A stretch of DNA of 60,847 nucleotides, from the NCBI GenBank assembly GCA_017517685.1, contig JAFWYK010000004.1, positions 140,979-201,825 on the forward strand, in the 5' to 3' direction. A program made the translations under genes and the position numbers. Under the pieces are notes generated by a model that had not been told where the DNA came from, searched no databases, and saw only the letters and a list, made by a program, of their open reading frames with translations. Origin of the DNA: Clostridia bacterium. GTDB taxonomy: Bacteria; Bacillota; Clostridia; TANB77; CAG-508. Shown in pieces: positions 16,513 through 23,380 of the stretch (the first letter of the stretch is position 1; the number at the start of each line of letters is the position of its first letter).

Positions 16513-16737
16513 ATGGAAAAGCCAAAATTGATAGTAACAAAAGAGTCTGCTACAAAAAGAAATATCGAGTTTCAGGACACAAGAAATAACAGAAAAATGA
16601 CTGATAAAGAATTAATTAGTAGACTTAAAACTGGTAATTCATCATACAATGAAGATTATTGTGTTAAGACAGATAAGAACGGCAAAGAATATGTATCTTC
16701 AAAACCAGATGGAAAAGAAAAAAATAATTTAGGATAG
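16513..16737 (+). CDS. DUF3892-like small protein at the head of the CBASS operon
   Basis: A 74-residue protein. The start is the ATG at 16513, eight bases after GGAGG; an in-frame ATG 15 bases upstream overlaps that site. The second half (MTDKELISRLKTGNSSYNED, then GKEYVSSKPDGKEKNNLG) resembles DUF3892 domains, small proteins that usually end DNLGNLP. Here the chain stops at LG. It shares the promoter with the CD-NTase but is separated from it by a hairpin with a T run (16744-16784). Possible roles are a regulator, a phage-sensing partner or simply hitch-hiking cargo; none can be chosen from the sequence. It ends in Gly, like the CD-NTase beside it, which may be chance. Confidence 0.6.
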   Translation: MEKPKLIVTKESATKRNIEFQDTRNNRKMTDKELISRLKTGNSSYNEDYCVKTDKNGKEYVSSKPDGKEKNNLG

Positions 16738-16743
16738 TAAATA

Positions 16744-16784
16744 AAAGGGGAAAAGCTTCATAATTCATGAGGTTTTTTCCCTTT
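16744..16784 (+). terminator. Hairpin between the DUF3892 gene and the CD-NTase gene
   Basis: AAAGGGGAAAA pairs with TTTTTTCCCTTT, with a nested stem CTTCAT / ATGAGG. The T run lies in the 3' arm. It could partly terminate transcription, setting a low level of CD-NTase relative to the first gene. No alternative antiterminator was found. Confidence 0.6.
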
Positions 16785-16804
16785 GTTTATTGGAAAGGAA
16801 AAAA

Positions 16805-17761
16805 ATGAAGTTAACAGAAATTTTAGAAGAAATTTGTATAGGATATGATCAAAATGAACCTAAAAGTAAAAAATTACGCCAATATGTTAAAGAGGTAGTT
16901 GATGTACTATCAGCGGAAAATGCGATTTATAGCGGAAAAAGAATAAAAGTAATGGAGTTAAATGAAAACTGGGAATATAATTTAGATGGAACAACCTTTT
17001 TACAAGGTAGCTATGGAACGAATACAGCTATAAAACATAGATTATATGATGTTGATGCAGATATTGCTTTTATTATCGAGAATGATTCAATTGATCTTAA
17101 TTTAAGAAACTTAATATATGAAAAGTTATCTGCAGTTTTTCAAACAAAATATACTGTGGAAATGAAGAAACCTTGTATTACAATTGATTTTCAAGATAAA
17201 AATAAAATTGATGTAGCAATTTATACTCAAATAGGAGATAAATTATGCTTTCACAATTGTATAAGTGGAGTTGAAAAAGTTGATATTGCCAAGCCTAAAG
17301 AGTTAGTTAATTATTTTAAAACTTGTTATAAAGAAAATGATACAAGACGAAAAGTTGTTAGATTAATAAAACATTTTATTAAAACAACAAGCAGAGCATT
17401 GGAAATAGATGAATGCAATAAAATTCCAAGTATTTCTATTAATTTACTTCTATGTGAGCATAAAATGCATGAACAAGCTGGAGAAGAAGAATTATATGAA
17501 GATGTATTAAAAGGTATGAGACATATAAAACAATTTGTAGATATTAATGGATATAATGGTCCTAGTTGTGCAGAGCTTTGTGTTAATAATACATTTTATA
17601 AAGTGAAGAATATAGACGAAGTTAAAAAGGTGCTAGAAAAAATAATTATAAACTTAGAGCATAAGCAATATAATGAAATTATTCATAAAGATGTGTATGA
17701 TGCAATAAGTGCAAGAAATTCAAAAAAAGTAGATAGTAGCTTTACAGGAACAATGGGGTAA
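16805..17761 (+). CDS. CBASS CD-NTase (cGAS/DncV-like nucleotidyltransferase)
   Basis: A 318-residue CD-NTase, which on phage infection makes cyclic oligonucleotide signals. The active site is plain: FLQGSYGTNTAI (Gly68-Ser69) followed by DVDADIAF (Asp82, 84, 86) and the third carboxylate in NKIDVAIY (Asp136). I start at the ATG at 16805, six bases after AAAGGA; the longer reading starts inside that region. The protein ends ...SSFTGTMG with a C-terminal Gly. Type II CBASS enzymes are conjugated through their C-terminal residue by Cap2, so this end fits. The next gene begins two bases after the stop. The clade and nucleotide product cannot be assigned by eye. The known SAVED effectors respond to cyclic trinucleotides, which makes such a product likely. 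Confidence 0.93.
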   Translation: MKLTEILEEICIGYDQNEPKSKKLRQYVKEVVDVLSAENAIYSGKRIKVMELNENWEYNLDGTTFLQGSYGTNTAIKHRLYDVDADIAFIIENDSIDLNLRNLIYEKLSAVFQTKYTVEMKKPCITIDFQDKNKIDVAIYTQIGDKLCFHNCISGVEKVDIAKPKELVNYFKTCYKENDTRRKVVRLIKHFIKTTSRALEIDECNKIPSISINLLLCEHKMHEQAGEEELYEDVLKGMRHIKQFVDINGYNGPSCAELCVNNTFYKVKNIDEVKKVLEKIIINLEHKQYNEIIHKDVYDAISARNSKKVDSSFTGTMG

Positions 17762-17763
17762 AA

Positions 17764-18960
17764 ATGGAAAATCAACAAAGATTAGAAATTATTAAAAAGG
17801 TAGATGCTGGAGCAATATTTAACGAATATGGGATATTTTTTAAAATTGACGATATTAAAGTAATTTATGATACGAAAGAGAAGAAATTTTTTGTAAGTGA
17901 GGAGTTTTTTGGAAAAATTCCTCACATTATGAAAAATGGTCAAATATGCTTATATGGTAATTGGCAGTTATATTTAAATGAATTTGTTGAAGAAAATTCA
18001 TTAGAAAGTATTGTTTCAACATATATTCCGTGGTTATTTAGATTACCGCTAGATTTAAAATTATTAGAGTTTTTGTTTGAAATTGAATTTTATATTAAAG
18101 ACTTTCTTGGATATAAGGTAGAAGAAAAAGATTTGACATCAACTCCTATATATAAAAGTGTTAAAATTGAAAATGTTTCACAATTATGGGAATTAATTTA
18201 TGATATGGAACAACATTTAACTTATAAAGTATATATAAGTGGGCATGAAGATTATGCAATTTTCTTGCAAAAAAATGGTAAAAAAATAATATATGAAAGA
18301 GATAGATATAAAAAAGCAAGGCAAAGAGTAACTGGTGGTAAGTGTGATAATTTATCGGGAAAAACAATGTTCATAGGTGTTGGCTCTGTAAATTCTTATA
18401 TAATAAAATACTGTTTAGCAAATGGTTTAAAAGAAATAGTTTTAGTAGACTATGATAAATATACAGTAGACAATGCATTTAGATTCGCATTTCCATATAA
18501 AGGAAATAGAAAAATTTATGCTGTAAAAGAATTTTGTAAGAATTTAAAAGAAATAAAATTAGAATTTATTCATCAAAAAATAACTGCAAAGAGTGACGGT
18601 AAAATTTTGAAAAATTGCGGAAGAATTATCGTATCAGTAGATAATTTTATGTCATGGTTAGAAATTGCAACTTTTTTAGAAAAAAATTGTACAGAAGATG
18701 TGGAAATAATTTTTGCAGCTATTAATAATTTTGGAGAAAATGCTAAATTTTTTAAAACTACTTTAAATGGTTTGAATAATAAAGTAATAGATTTTTTATT
18801 TAAGTCAAAAGTAAAAGAAAGAAGAGAATTAATAGGTAATGGATGTGGTAAATCCATAGCAGTGTATGATGAAGAAATACTAATAAAATTAGCTAAAAGA
18901 ATTGTGAAATCAATTGTAGAAAATGAATCAGGAGAAGAAATAGTATATGTGGAGATTTAA
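17764..18960 (+). CDS. cap2: Cap2-type fused E2-E1 conjugation enzyme of CBASS
   Basis: A 398-residue protein. Residues 1 to about 130 look like a bacterial E2 domain: PHIMKNGQICLYGNW places the presumed catalytic Cys at 62, matching the PH...G.ICLY pattern of prokaryotic E2s. From about residue 198 an E1 adenylation fold follows, with the nucleotide loop MFIGVGSVNSYIIK, the acidic LVDYDKYTVDNAFRF (D-x-D, Asn, Arg) and a C-terminal NGCGKSIAVYDE with Cys361 as candidate E1 cysteine. Cap2 proteins attach the C-terminus of the CD-NTase to targets and so raise signal output. At about 400 residues this one is shorter than the commonly described ~600-residue Cap2, so either the inter-domain region or the E1 part is compact. 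It overlaps cap3 by 14 bases, indicating translational coupling. Confidence 0.85.
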   Translation: MENQQRLEIIKKVDAGAIFNEYGIFFKIDDIKVIYDTKEKKFFVSEEFFGKIPHIMKNGQICLYGNWQLYLNEFVEENSLESIVSTYIPWLFRLPLDLKLLEFLFEIEFYIKDFLGYKVEEKDLTSTPIYKSVKIENVSQLWELIYDMEQHLTYKVYISGHEDYAIFLQKNGKKIIYERDRYKKARQRVTGGKCDNLSGKTMFIGVGSVNSYIIKYCLANGLKEIVLVDYDKYTVDNAFRFAFPYKGNRKIYAVKEFCKNLKEIKLEFIHQKITAKSDGKILKNCGRIIVSVDNFMSWLEIATFLEKNCTEDVEIIFAAINNFGENAKFFKTTLNGLNNKVIDFLFKSKVKERRELIGNGCGKSIAVYDEEILIKLAKRIVKSIVENESGEEIVYVEI

Positions 18961-19333
18961 TAAATTTAAAATAAGTAAGGACGTTAAAAGACTACTAAAA
19001 ATACATTTTAAAAAAGAATATGAAGTTGGTGGTGTTGTTTTTGCAAAAAACAAATTTTTTTATACAGAAATAGAAACATTATCTTTTAAGAAAGGTGCAC
19101 CACTAACAATTACATTTAATAAAGAAGATACATCATTATTTGAAATACCAAAAGGAAATTTTATAGTTGGAACTTGGCATACACATCCATTTCAAAAAGA
19201 AGTAAATGCATCTTCGATTGACTTAAACCAATGGAAAAAATGGAACAAGAAATTTATACATTTGATTTATAATGGAGAAAAATTAAAGATATATACATCA
19301 AAAGGAGGATTAATAAGTGTTGAAAAAATTTAA
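18947..19333 (+). CDS. cap3: Cap3-type JAB/JAMM deconjugating peptidase of CBASS
   Basis: A 128-residue JAB-domain protease. The motif is complete: Glu26 in EVGGVVF, His78-x-His80 in GTWHTHPF, and Ser89-x-x-Asp92 in the NASSIDLNQW segment, which together bind zinc. In type II CBASS, Cap3 removes the CD-NTase from its conjugates and so tempers Cap2. The gene overlaps cap2 at its 5' end and the effector gene at its 3' end by 17 bases, so all three are probably translated as a coupled unit. Confidence 0.9.
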   Translation: MWRFNKFKISKDVKRLLKIHFKKEYEVGGVVFAKNKFFYTEIETLSFKKGAPLTITFNKEDTSLFEIPKGNFIVGTWHTHPFQKEVNASSIDLNQWKKWNKKFIHLIYNGEKLKIYTSKGGLISVEKI

Positions 19334-20342
19334 AGAACTTATAAAAAAGATATCGTATAAATGGCTAATAGTAATTATTATAATAGAAACAGTAATAATA
19401 TTTAAGGATGCATTTATAGATATTTTCTCTTTTCTAAATCAATTTAATTCAGAAACTCTTGATACTATAAAAATGCATTATAATAACTTTAATGTGCTTT
19501 ATGAAAAATATAAATATATTTTTTATATTACATATGCAGGTTGCTTTGGTCTTATAGGAATTAAATTGTATTTAAAAAAAGAAAAAATAAAAGTAATGAT
19601 AGTTAACTCATTAGGAAATACTAAAGTAAATATATTGACTCAATATTTGCAAGAAGATACAAGCTTTGAAAAGGATTTAAGAAATGATGTGAAATTACTA
19701 GAAAACAATATTTCAGAATACAAACAAATTGTAAAAAAATTAGATGGTTTTGCAGAAGAATTTATGTCTGCAGAAAAAGAGAATAATTATGCTTTTGCAG
19801 GAATATTACATACTCCATTTGCTTTAAGATTAGGATATAAAATAGGAGATGAGACATATTTTAAACTTTTCCATAAAAGAAGAGATGATGAAAAGTTTAA
19901 GCTATTAAAAGAAAAAGAAGAATATTCTGGAAATTATCCTAAATTAAAAGTAGAAAAAAGATTAACTGAAAGTGATGAACTTATAGTAAGTATTTCAACT
20001 ACATTTCCAATAACAGAAGCTCAATTGGAAAAATTTGATGTTGCAAATTGTAATTATCTAAAATTCGAAACTTTAGAAAAAAGTTTTGATATAATAGATT
20101 CAGAAAAACAAGTAAACAAATATAAAGAGTTAATTTTTAAAGAAATTAGAAAAATTACAAGCTCTAAAACTATAAAAGTAATTCGTTTATGTATTTCATC
20201 CTCTGTTGCATTTACTTTTGCATTAGGACAAGGATTTTCAGAAAAATATGATTCAAAAGTTATAATATATAATTACGAAAATCAACAATATACATGGGGA
20301 ATAAAATTGTTTGAAGATGCTGAAAACTCAATTGAAATATAG
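19317..20342 (+). CDS. Two-helix membrane SAVED effector of CBASS (Cap14-like)
   Basis: A 341-residue protein beginning with a GTG, eight bases after AGGAGG inside the end of cap3. Two membrane helices lie at about residues 15-40 and 65-83, with a short loop between them. The cytosolic remainder is a SAVED domain, recognisable by its C-terminal part VIRLCISSSVAFTFALGQGFSEKYD...VIIYNYENQQYTWGIKL and by FAGILHTPFALRLGYKIG in the middle. SAVED domains sense cyclic oligonucleotides, and 2TM-SAVED proteins are membrane-disrupting CBASS effectors described as Cap14. The order CD-NTase, Cap2, Cap3, effector differs from operons where the effector sits first or second. No nuclease domain is present. 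Confidence 0.87.
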   Translation: MLKKFKELIKKISYKWLIVIIIIETVIIFKDAFIDIFSFLNQFNSETLDTIKMHYNNFNVLYEKYKYIFYITYAGCFGLIGIKLYLKKEKIKVMIVNSLGNTKVNILTQYLQEDTSFEKDLRNDVKLLENNISEYKQIVKKLDGFAEEFMSAEKENNYAFAGILHTPFALRLGYKIGDETYFKLFHKRRDDEKFKLLKEKEEYSGNYPKLKVEKRLTESDELIVSISTTFPITEAQLEKFDVANCNYLKFETLEKSFDIIDSEKQVNKYKELIFKEIRKITSSKTIKVIRLCISSSVAFTFALGQGFSEKYDSKVIIYNYENQQYTWGIKLFEDAENSIEI

Positions 20343-20359
20343 TAAATAATTTGAAAAGA

Positions 20360-20391
20360 AAAAAGACTTCCAATTTTGGAAGTCTTTTTGG
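20360..20391. terminator. Terminator after the CBASS operon
   Basis: AAAAAGACTTCCA / TGGAAGTCTTTTT with a short loop. It is bidirectional and also serves the minus-strand integrase remnant. Confidence 0.9.
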
Positions 20392-20628
20392 TTATCTTGA
20401 ATAATCATTAATTGCTCTTTTAGGAAATTGAATTATTTTAGCACCTTTATTTTCTAAATCTTCATAATCAATATTTTGATTTTTTAATGGAATATTAATG
20501 TTTGGAGTTAAGTCTAAATCTTCATAGTAGTTTTCAACTTCTTTTGCAACTTTGGTTTTATATTCATTAAAGATTTTTACATAAGTATTTAAAGTTATTC
20601 TAATGTCAGAATGACCAAGTAATTTCAT
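20392..20628 (-). pseudogene. C-terminal remnant of a tyrosine recombinase (integrase)
   Basis: Only about 78 residues remain. They begin RMKLLGHSDIRITLNTYVKIF, which is the end of the catalytic domain of phage-type integrases: LGHSxI, then the nucleophile Tyr in NTY. A charged tail follows. The Arg-I and HxxR motifs are missing, because sequence similarity ends abruptly near 20635, where a different broken gene begins on the other strand. It is best read as the relic of the integrase that brought this island to the tRNA-Thr site. Confidence 0.85.
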
Positions 20629-20636
20629 ACGAATAA

Positions 20637-20961
20637 AGACTATTTATAAAAATTGCATTAAGACGAATTGGTATAAATTCAAATAATAATGGATTTATAT
20701 TATTTCAAAAAGCTATTATTTATGCTTATAAAAAAGATATGATTACAATTAATTTAGAAGATATTTATAAATACATTGGAAAAAAAGAATTCTCAACCAC
20801 ATAAAACAATAGAATCAATAATTAGATATTCTTTTTATAATGTAAATATTAAAAAATTGTCTTTAAATTATGAGAAAATCTTTGGGTTAGAATTTTCAAT
20901 GGAATTTTTTAGTATAAGAACATTAATTGAAGATTTTTTAGATATTTTAGAAAATATCTAA
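20637..20961 (+). pseudogene. Remnant of a Spo0A C-terminal-domain-like gene (frameshifted, no start)
   Basis: One frame gives KIALRRIGINSNNNGFILFQ and AIIYAYKKDMITINLEDIYKYIG. After a seven-A run near 20785 the sequence continues in the next frame as KKNSQPHKTIESIIRYSFYNV...FGLEFSMEFFSIRTLIEDFLDIL. Together these follow the order of the Spo0A DNA-binding domain (IG-x-x-x-x-x-G-x-x-x-x-x-x-AI, IY-x-x-I-x-K, E-x-x-IR). Removing one A joins them. There is no start codon or binding site, because the 5' end is lost at the junction with the integrase remnant. Such domains do occur as stand-alone genes on mobile elements. The family call is moderately secure. Confidence 0.55.
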
Positions 20962-21054
20962 TCAAAGTATAAAAATATTATAATTTAAAATAACTAAATT
21001 AAAAGAGAAATTTATACGAATATTGATATAATATAAAAAATATTTTAAAAAATA

Positions 21055-21083
21055 TGTAACGAAAAAATTTTTCAACAGTCTAA
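21055..21083 (+). promoter_or_regulatory. Possible ECF-sigma-dependent promoter of the sigma operon
   Basis: TGTAAC (21055-21060) and GTCTAA (21078-21083) are 17 bp apart and resemble the AAC / GTC elements used by ECF sigma factors, which usually activate their own operons. The start codon lies 20 bases further, with AAAGGAG. It overlaps no good sigma-A promoter. Confidence 0.45.
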
Positions 21084-21102
21084 CAATAAAGGAGAAATTT
21101 AT

Positions 21103-21594
21103 ATGGATATTGACAAAATATATCGCGAATATTTTGAAACAGTTTATAAATATCTTTTATATTTGAGTCATAATGAAGATTTAGCAGAAGAATTAACGCA
21201 AGAAACTTTCTATAAAGCTATAAAAAATATAAAAAAGTTTCGTGAAGAAAGTAAATTATCTACTTGGTTAATAAAAATTGCGAAAAATTTATATTTTGAC
21301 GAAATAAAAAGACAAAAAAACAAAGAAAAAAATGAAATTTTAGAAATTCAAATACAAAATTTTAATGAATGTATAGAAGATACAATTGTTTCAAATGAAG
21401 AAAAAAATGAATTAAAGAAAAAAATTAATACATTAGATGAAATAAGTAAGCAAGTTGTATTTTTCAGAATCTCCGGAGAACTAAGTTTTAAAGAAATTGG
21501 AATTTTATTAGGAAAAAGTGAAAATTGGGCAAGAGTTACATATTATAGAGCTAAAAGCAAACTAATGAAAGGAGTTGAGGATTATGTTGAATAA
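21103..21594 (+). CDS. ECF-type RNA polymerase sigma factor
   Basis: A 163-residue sigma-70 family protein with the ECF layout only. Region 2 is at about residues 5-70 (YLLYLSHNEDLAEELTQETFYKAIKNIKKFREESKLSTWLIKIAKNLYFDEIKR, a textbook -10-binding helix). Region 4 is at about residues 105-155 (LDEISKQVVFFRISGELSFKEIGILLGKSENWARVTYYRAKSKL, a helix-turn-helix). It has no region 1.1 or 3. The stop overlaps the start of the next gene by 11 bases, and that gene encodes a zinc-finger anti-sigma factor, so the pair forms a regulatory unit. The trigger and regulon are unknown. The secreted protein 130 bases downstream of the pair is a candidate target, by proximity only. Confidence 0.93.
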   Translation: MDIDKIYREYFETVYKYLLYLSHNEDLAEELTQETFYKAIKNIKKFREESKLSTWLIKIAKNLYFDEIKRQKNKEKNEILEIQIQNFNECIEDTIVSNEEKNELKKKINTLDEISKQVVFFRISGELSFKEIGILLGKSENWARVTYYRAKSKLMKGVEDYVE

Positions 21595-22486
21595 ATATAA
21601 CTGTGAAATTATAAAAGAATTATTACCTAATTATATTGAAAAGTTGACATCAAAAGAAGTTAATTCAATAATTGAAAGCCATTTAGAAGAGTGTAAAGAG
21701 TGTAATGAAATTTTTGAAAATATGAATAAAAACTTTGAAAAAGAAAAATCACAAATAAAAAAGGAAGTTAAATATGCAAAAAAATATAATAGGAAATTAA
21801 AGCTGTTATTTTTTATAATAATTTCTTTATTAATAATAATGTTTTCAGCAACATTTTTAAGAAATGCAATTATTATAAAAGATTTAAGTAATAAAGCAGG
21901 AAATTATACAAATGAAGATAACTTTCATATTATTTGGTCTACATATAGTAAAGAGGAAATTACAATTTTAGATATTTATTATAAGGAAGGTAAGTATTTA
22001 GAAAAAATGTATAGTTTTAATTATGACTTTTTTAATACAAAAGAAGATATAATTAGTGAAGCAACTTTTTATTATGATGGAAAATCCGACAAAAGATTGG
22101 CATTTTTTGAAAAAGAAAAAATATTGTCATATGAAAATGTAATTGGTAATGAATTTTTAAAAAATCCTACTATAAAACCAGAAAATATGACTCAGATAAC
22201 ATTATTTGAAGAAAATTTTATTGATTTTATAAAAGCTTGTTTTACAAATCAAATTAGCAAAGAAAAAGCGAACAATATTAATTGTTATAGATTTAATAAT
22301 ATATCTAATGATTTTAATGCTTTATATATTGATACAACTACAGGATTAACAATAAGAAGTCAGTCTGGTATTGAATATCAAGAAAATTATTCAGATACAT
22401 TTTCAGATATAATATATGAATTTGATACTGTTACAGATGAGGATTTTAACATCCCAAATATAAATGAATATATAATTCAACAATAA
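21584..22486 (+). CDS. Membrane-anchored anti-sigma factor with zinc-finger domain
   Basis: A 300-residue protein. The ATG at 21584 follows AAAGGAG in the end of the sigma gene; an upstream TTG is less likely. Residues 1-50 form a zf-HC2 type anti-sigma domain with the ligands in SHLEECKECNEIF (H-x3-C-x2-C) plus an N-terminal Cys. A coiled basic segment leads to one membrane helix (about 73-95, LLFFIIISLLIIMFSATFL). The remaining 200 residues are extracytoplasmic, beta-rich, with no Cys and no motif I know. The arrangement fits regulated release of the sigma factor after an envelope signal. Confidence 0.85.
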   Translation: MLNKYNCEIIKELLPNYIEKLTSKEVNSIIESHLEECKECNEIFENMNKNFEKEKSQIKKEVKYAKKYNRKLKLLFFIIISLLIIMFSATFLRNAIIIKDLSNKAGNYTNEDNFHIIWSTYSKEEITILDIYYKEGKYLEKMYSFNYDFFNTKEDIISEATFYYDGKSDKRLAFFEKEKILSYENVIGNEFLKNPTIKPENMTQITLFEENFIDFIKACFTNQISKEKANNINCYRFNNISNDFNALYIDTTTGLTIRSQSGIEYQENYSDTFSDIIYEFDTVTDEDFNIPNINEYIIQQ

Positions 22487-22615
22487 ATATATATTAATTT
22501 GTCAAAAATAATTTGGTCATAGAAAATTCTAAAATTGTAAGTACTTACATTAAGAGCTTACAAGGAAGAAAAAAAGAGAGAGGTTTTATACATTATGCGA
22601 AAGGACTTGATATTT

Positions 22616-23008
22616 ATGAAAAAATCTATCAAAGGTATTATTTCTATGGTTATGGTAATAGCTATGGTTATGGCTATTTCTGTTACAGCTTTTGCTGCAA
22701 GCGGTTTCCATAAAGTAAACGGCTGTGGAAGCGAAACTGGACAGAGCAGACAGTACACTTCTAGAACAACAGCATACTGCTCTAAAATTACAGCTCAGGG
22801 AACAAGCGACAATAATTCTAAACGAGTGATTGTTGTTGTGCAGAGTTCCTCTGGCAAGGTGGTTTATAGCGGAACTGTTACATTGAATGGTATTGAGAAG
22901 CCTCTTGTTAATTTCTATACTGCAAGTTTGAGCCCTGATACCTATACGATTACAGTTACTTCTTCGGATACTGTTGGTTACGAAGTGTCTACCTACTTCT
23001 ATCAATAA
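22616..23008 (+). CDS. Small secreted protein, unknown function, GC-richer than its surroundings
   Basis: A 130-residue protein starting at the ATG that gives a clean signal peptide: MKKSIKGIISMVMVIAMVMA, cleaved after AFA near residue 26. An in-frame ATG 21 bases upstream, after AGAGAGAGG, would add seven residues and is possible. The mature part is about 105 residues with two Cys, rich in Ser, Thr and Val, probably a beta-sandwich (RVIVVVQSSSGKVVYSGTVTL, YTITVTSSDTVGYEVSTYFYQ). Codons such as CTG, GGC and AGC are frequent here and rare in the neighbours, suggesting acquisition from another background. It has its own terminator. The function is not recognisable. Confidence 0.75.
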   Translation: MKKSIKGIISMVMVIAMVMAISVTAFAASGFHKVNGCGSETGQSRQYTSRTTAYCSKITAQGTSDNNSKRVIVVVQSSSGKVVYSGTVTLNGIEKPLVNFYTASLSPDTYTITVTSSDTVGYEVSTYFYQ

Positions 23009-23070
23009 AGATTTTCCAAGAATAATGCTTTGACCAAATTATTTAAATAAATATTTAACCTCTCTCTTTT

Positions 23071-23103
23071 CAAGTAGTCAGCCATATTGGTTGGCTACTT
23101 GTT
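23071..23103 (+). terminator. Terminator after the secreted-protein gene
   Basis: CAAGTAGTCAGCCA / TTGGCTACTTG, one bulged base, followed by TTT. Confidence 0.75.
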
Positions 23104-23213
23104 TATATTATTTCCATATATATTCCCTAAATGTTTAATATTATTGAGATACTAATAAAAATACCTGTCAGGGGCATTAAAGTGTAATATTTTTGAGGTT
23201 ATATTATAAAAAA

Positions 23214-23311
23214 TGTCTCCCAATGTCTACCATTAAAGTTAAAATGTTTGATATAGGGGAGTTAGAGGAATCAATTAAGACTAGCGGCTCCAAAGACAGG
23301 TAGAAATATCT
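23214..23311. repeat. 98-bp direct repeat, copy 1, containing the tRNA-Thr 3' end
   Basis: It aligns without gaps to 24753-24850. Shared blocks are TGTCTCCCAATGT, TACCATTAAAGT, TTGATATA, ATTAAGACTAGCGG and TCCAAAGA-AGGTAGAAATATCT. The 14 bases at 23279-23292 equal the last 14 of the tRNA-Thr gene including CCA, as in an attachment site left by integration. A small hairpin (GACAG / CTGTC plus T run) follows. Confidence 0.8.
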
Positions 23312-23380
23312 GTCTTTTTATTTTATTAAAATGTCGCTTTAAAAAAAATGTCGCTCGGAAGCGACATTTTTTGATATTAA

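Noticed and set aside
17764..18960. A housekeeping ThiF/MoeB role for the E1-like protein.
   Set aside because: An E2-type domain precedes the E1 fold, and the gene is coupled to a CD-NTase, a JAB peptidase and a SAVED effector; no thiamine or molybdopterin gene is near.
22513..22758. Overlapping ORFs on both strands around the start of the secreted protein.
   Set aside because: They are out-of-frame shadows of the signal peptide region, with repetitive Tyr/Gly or Ile/Thr composition and no binding site.
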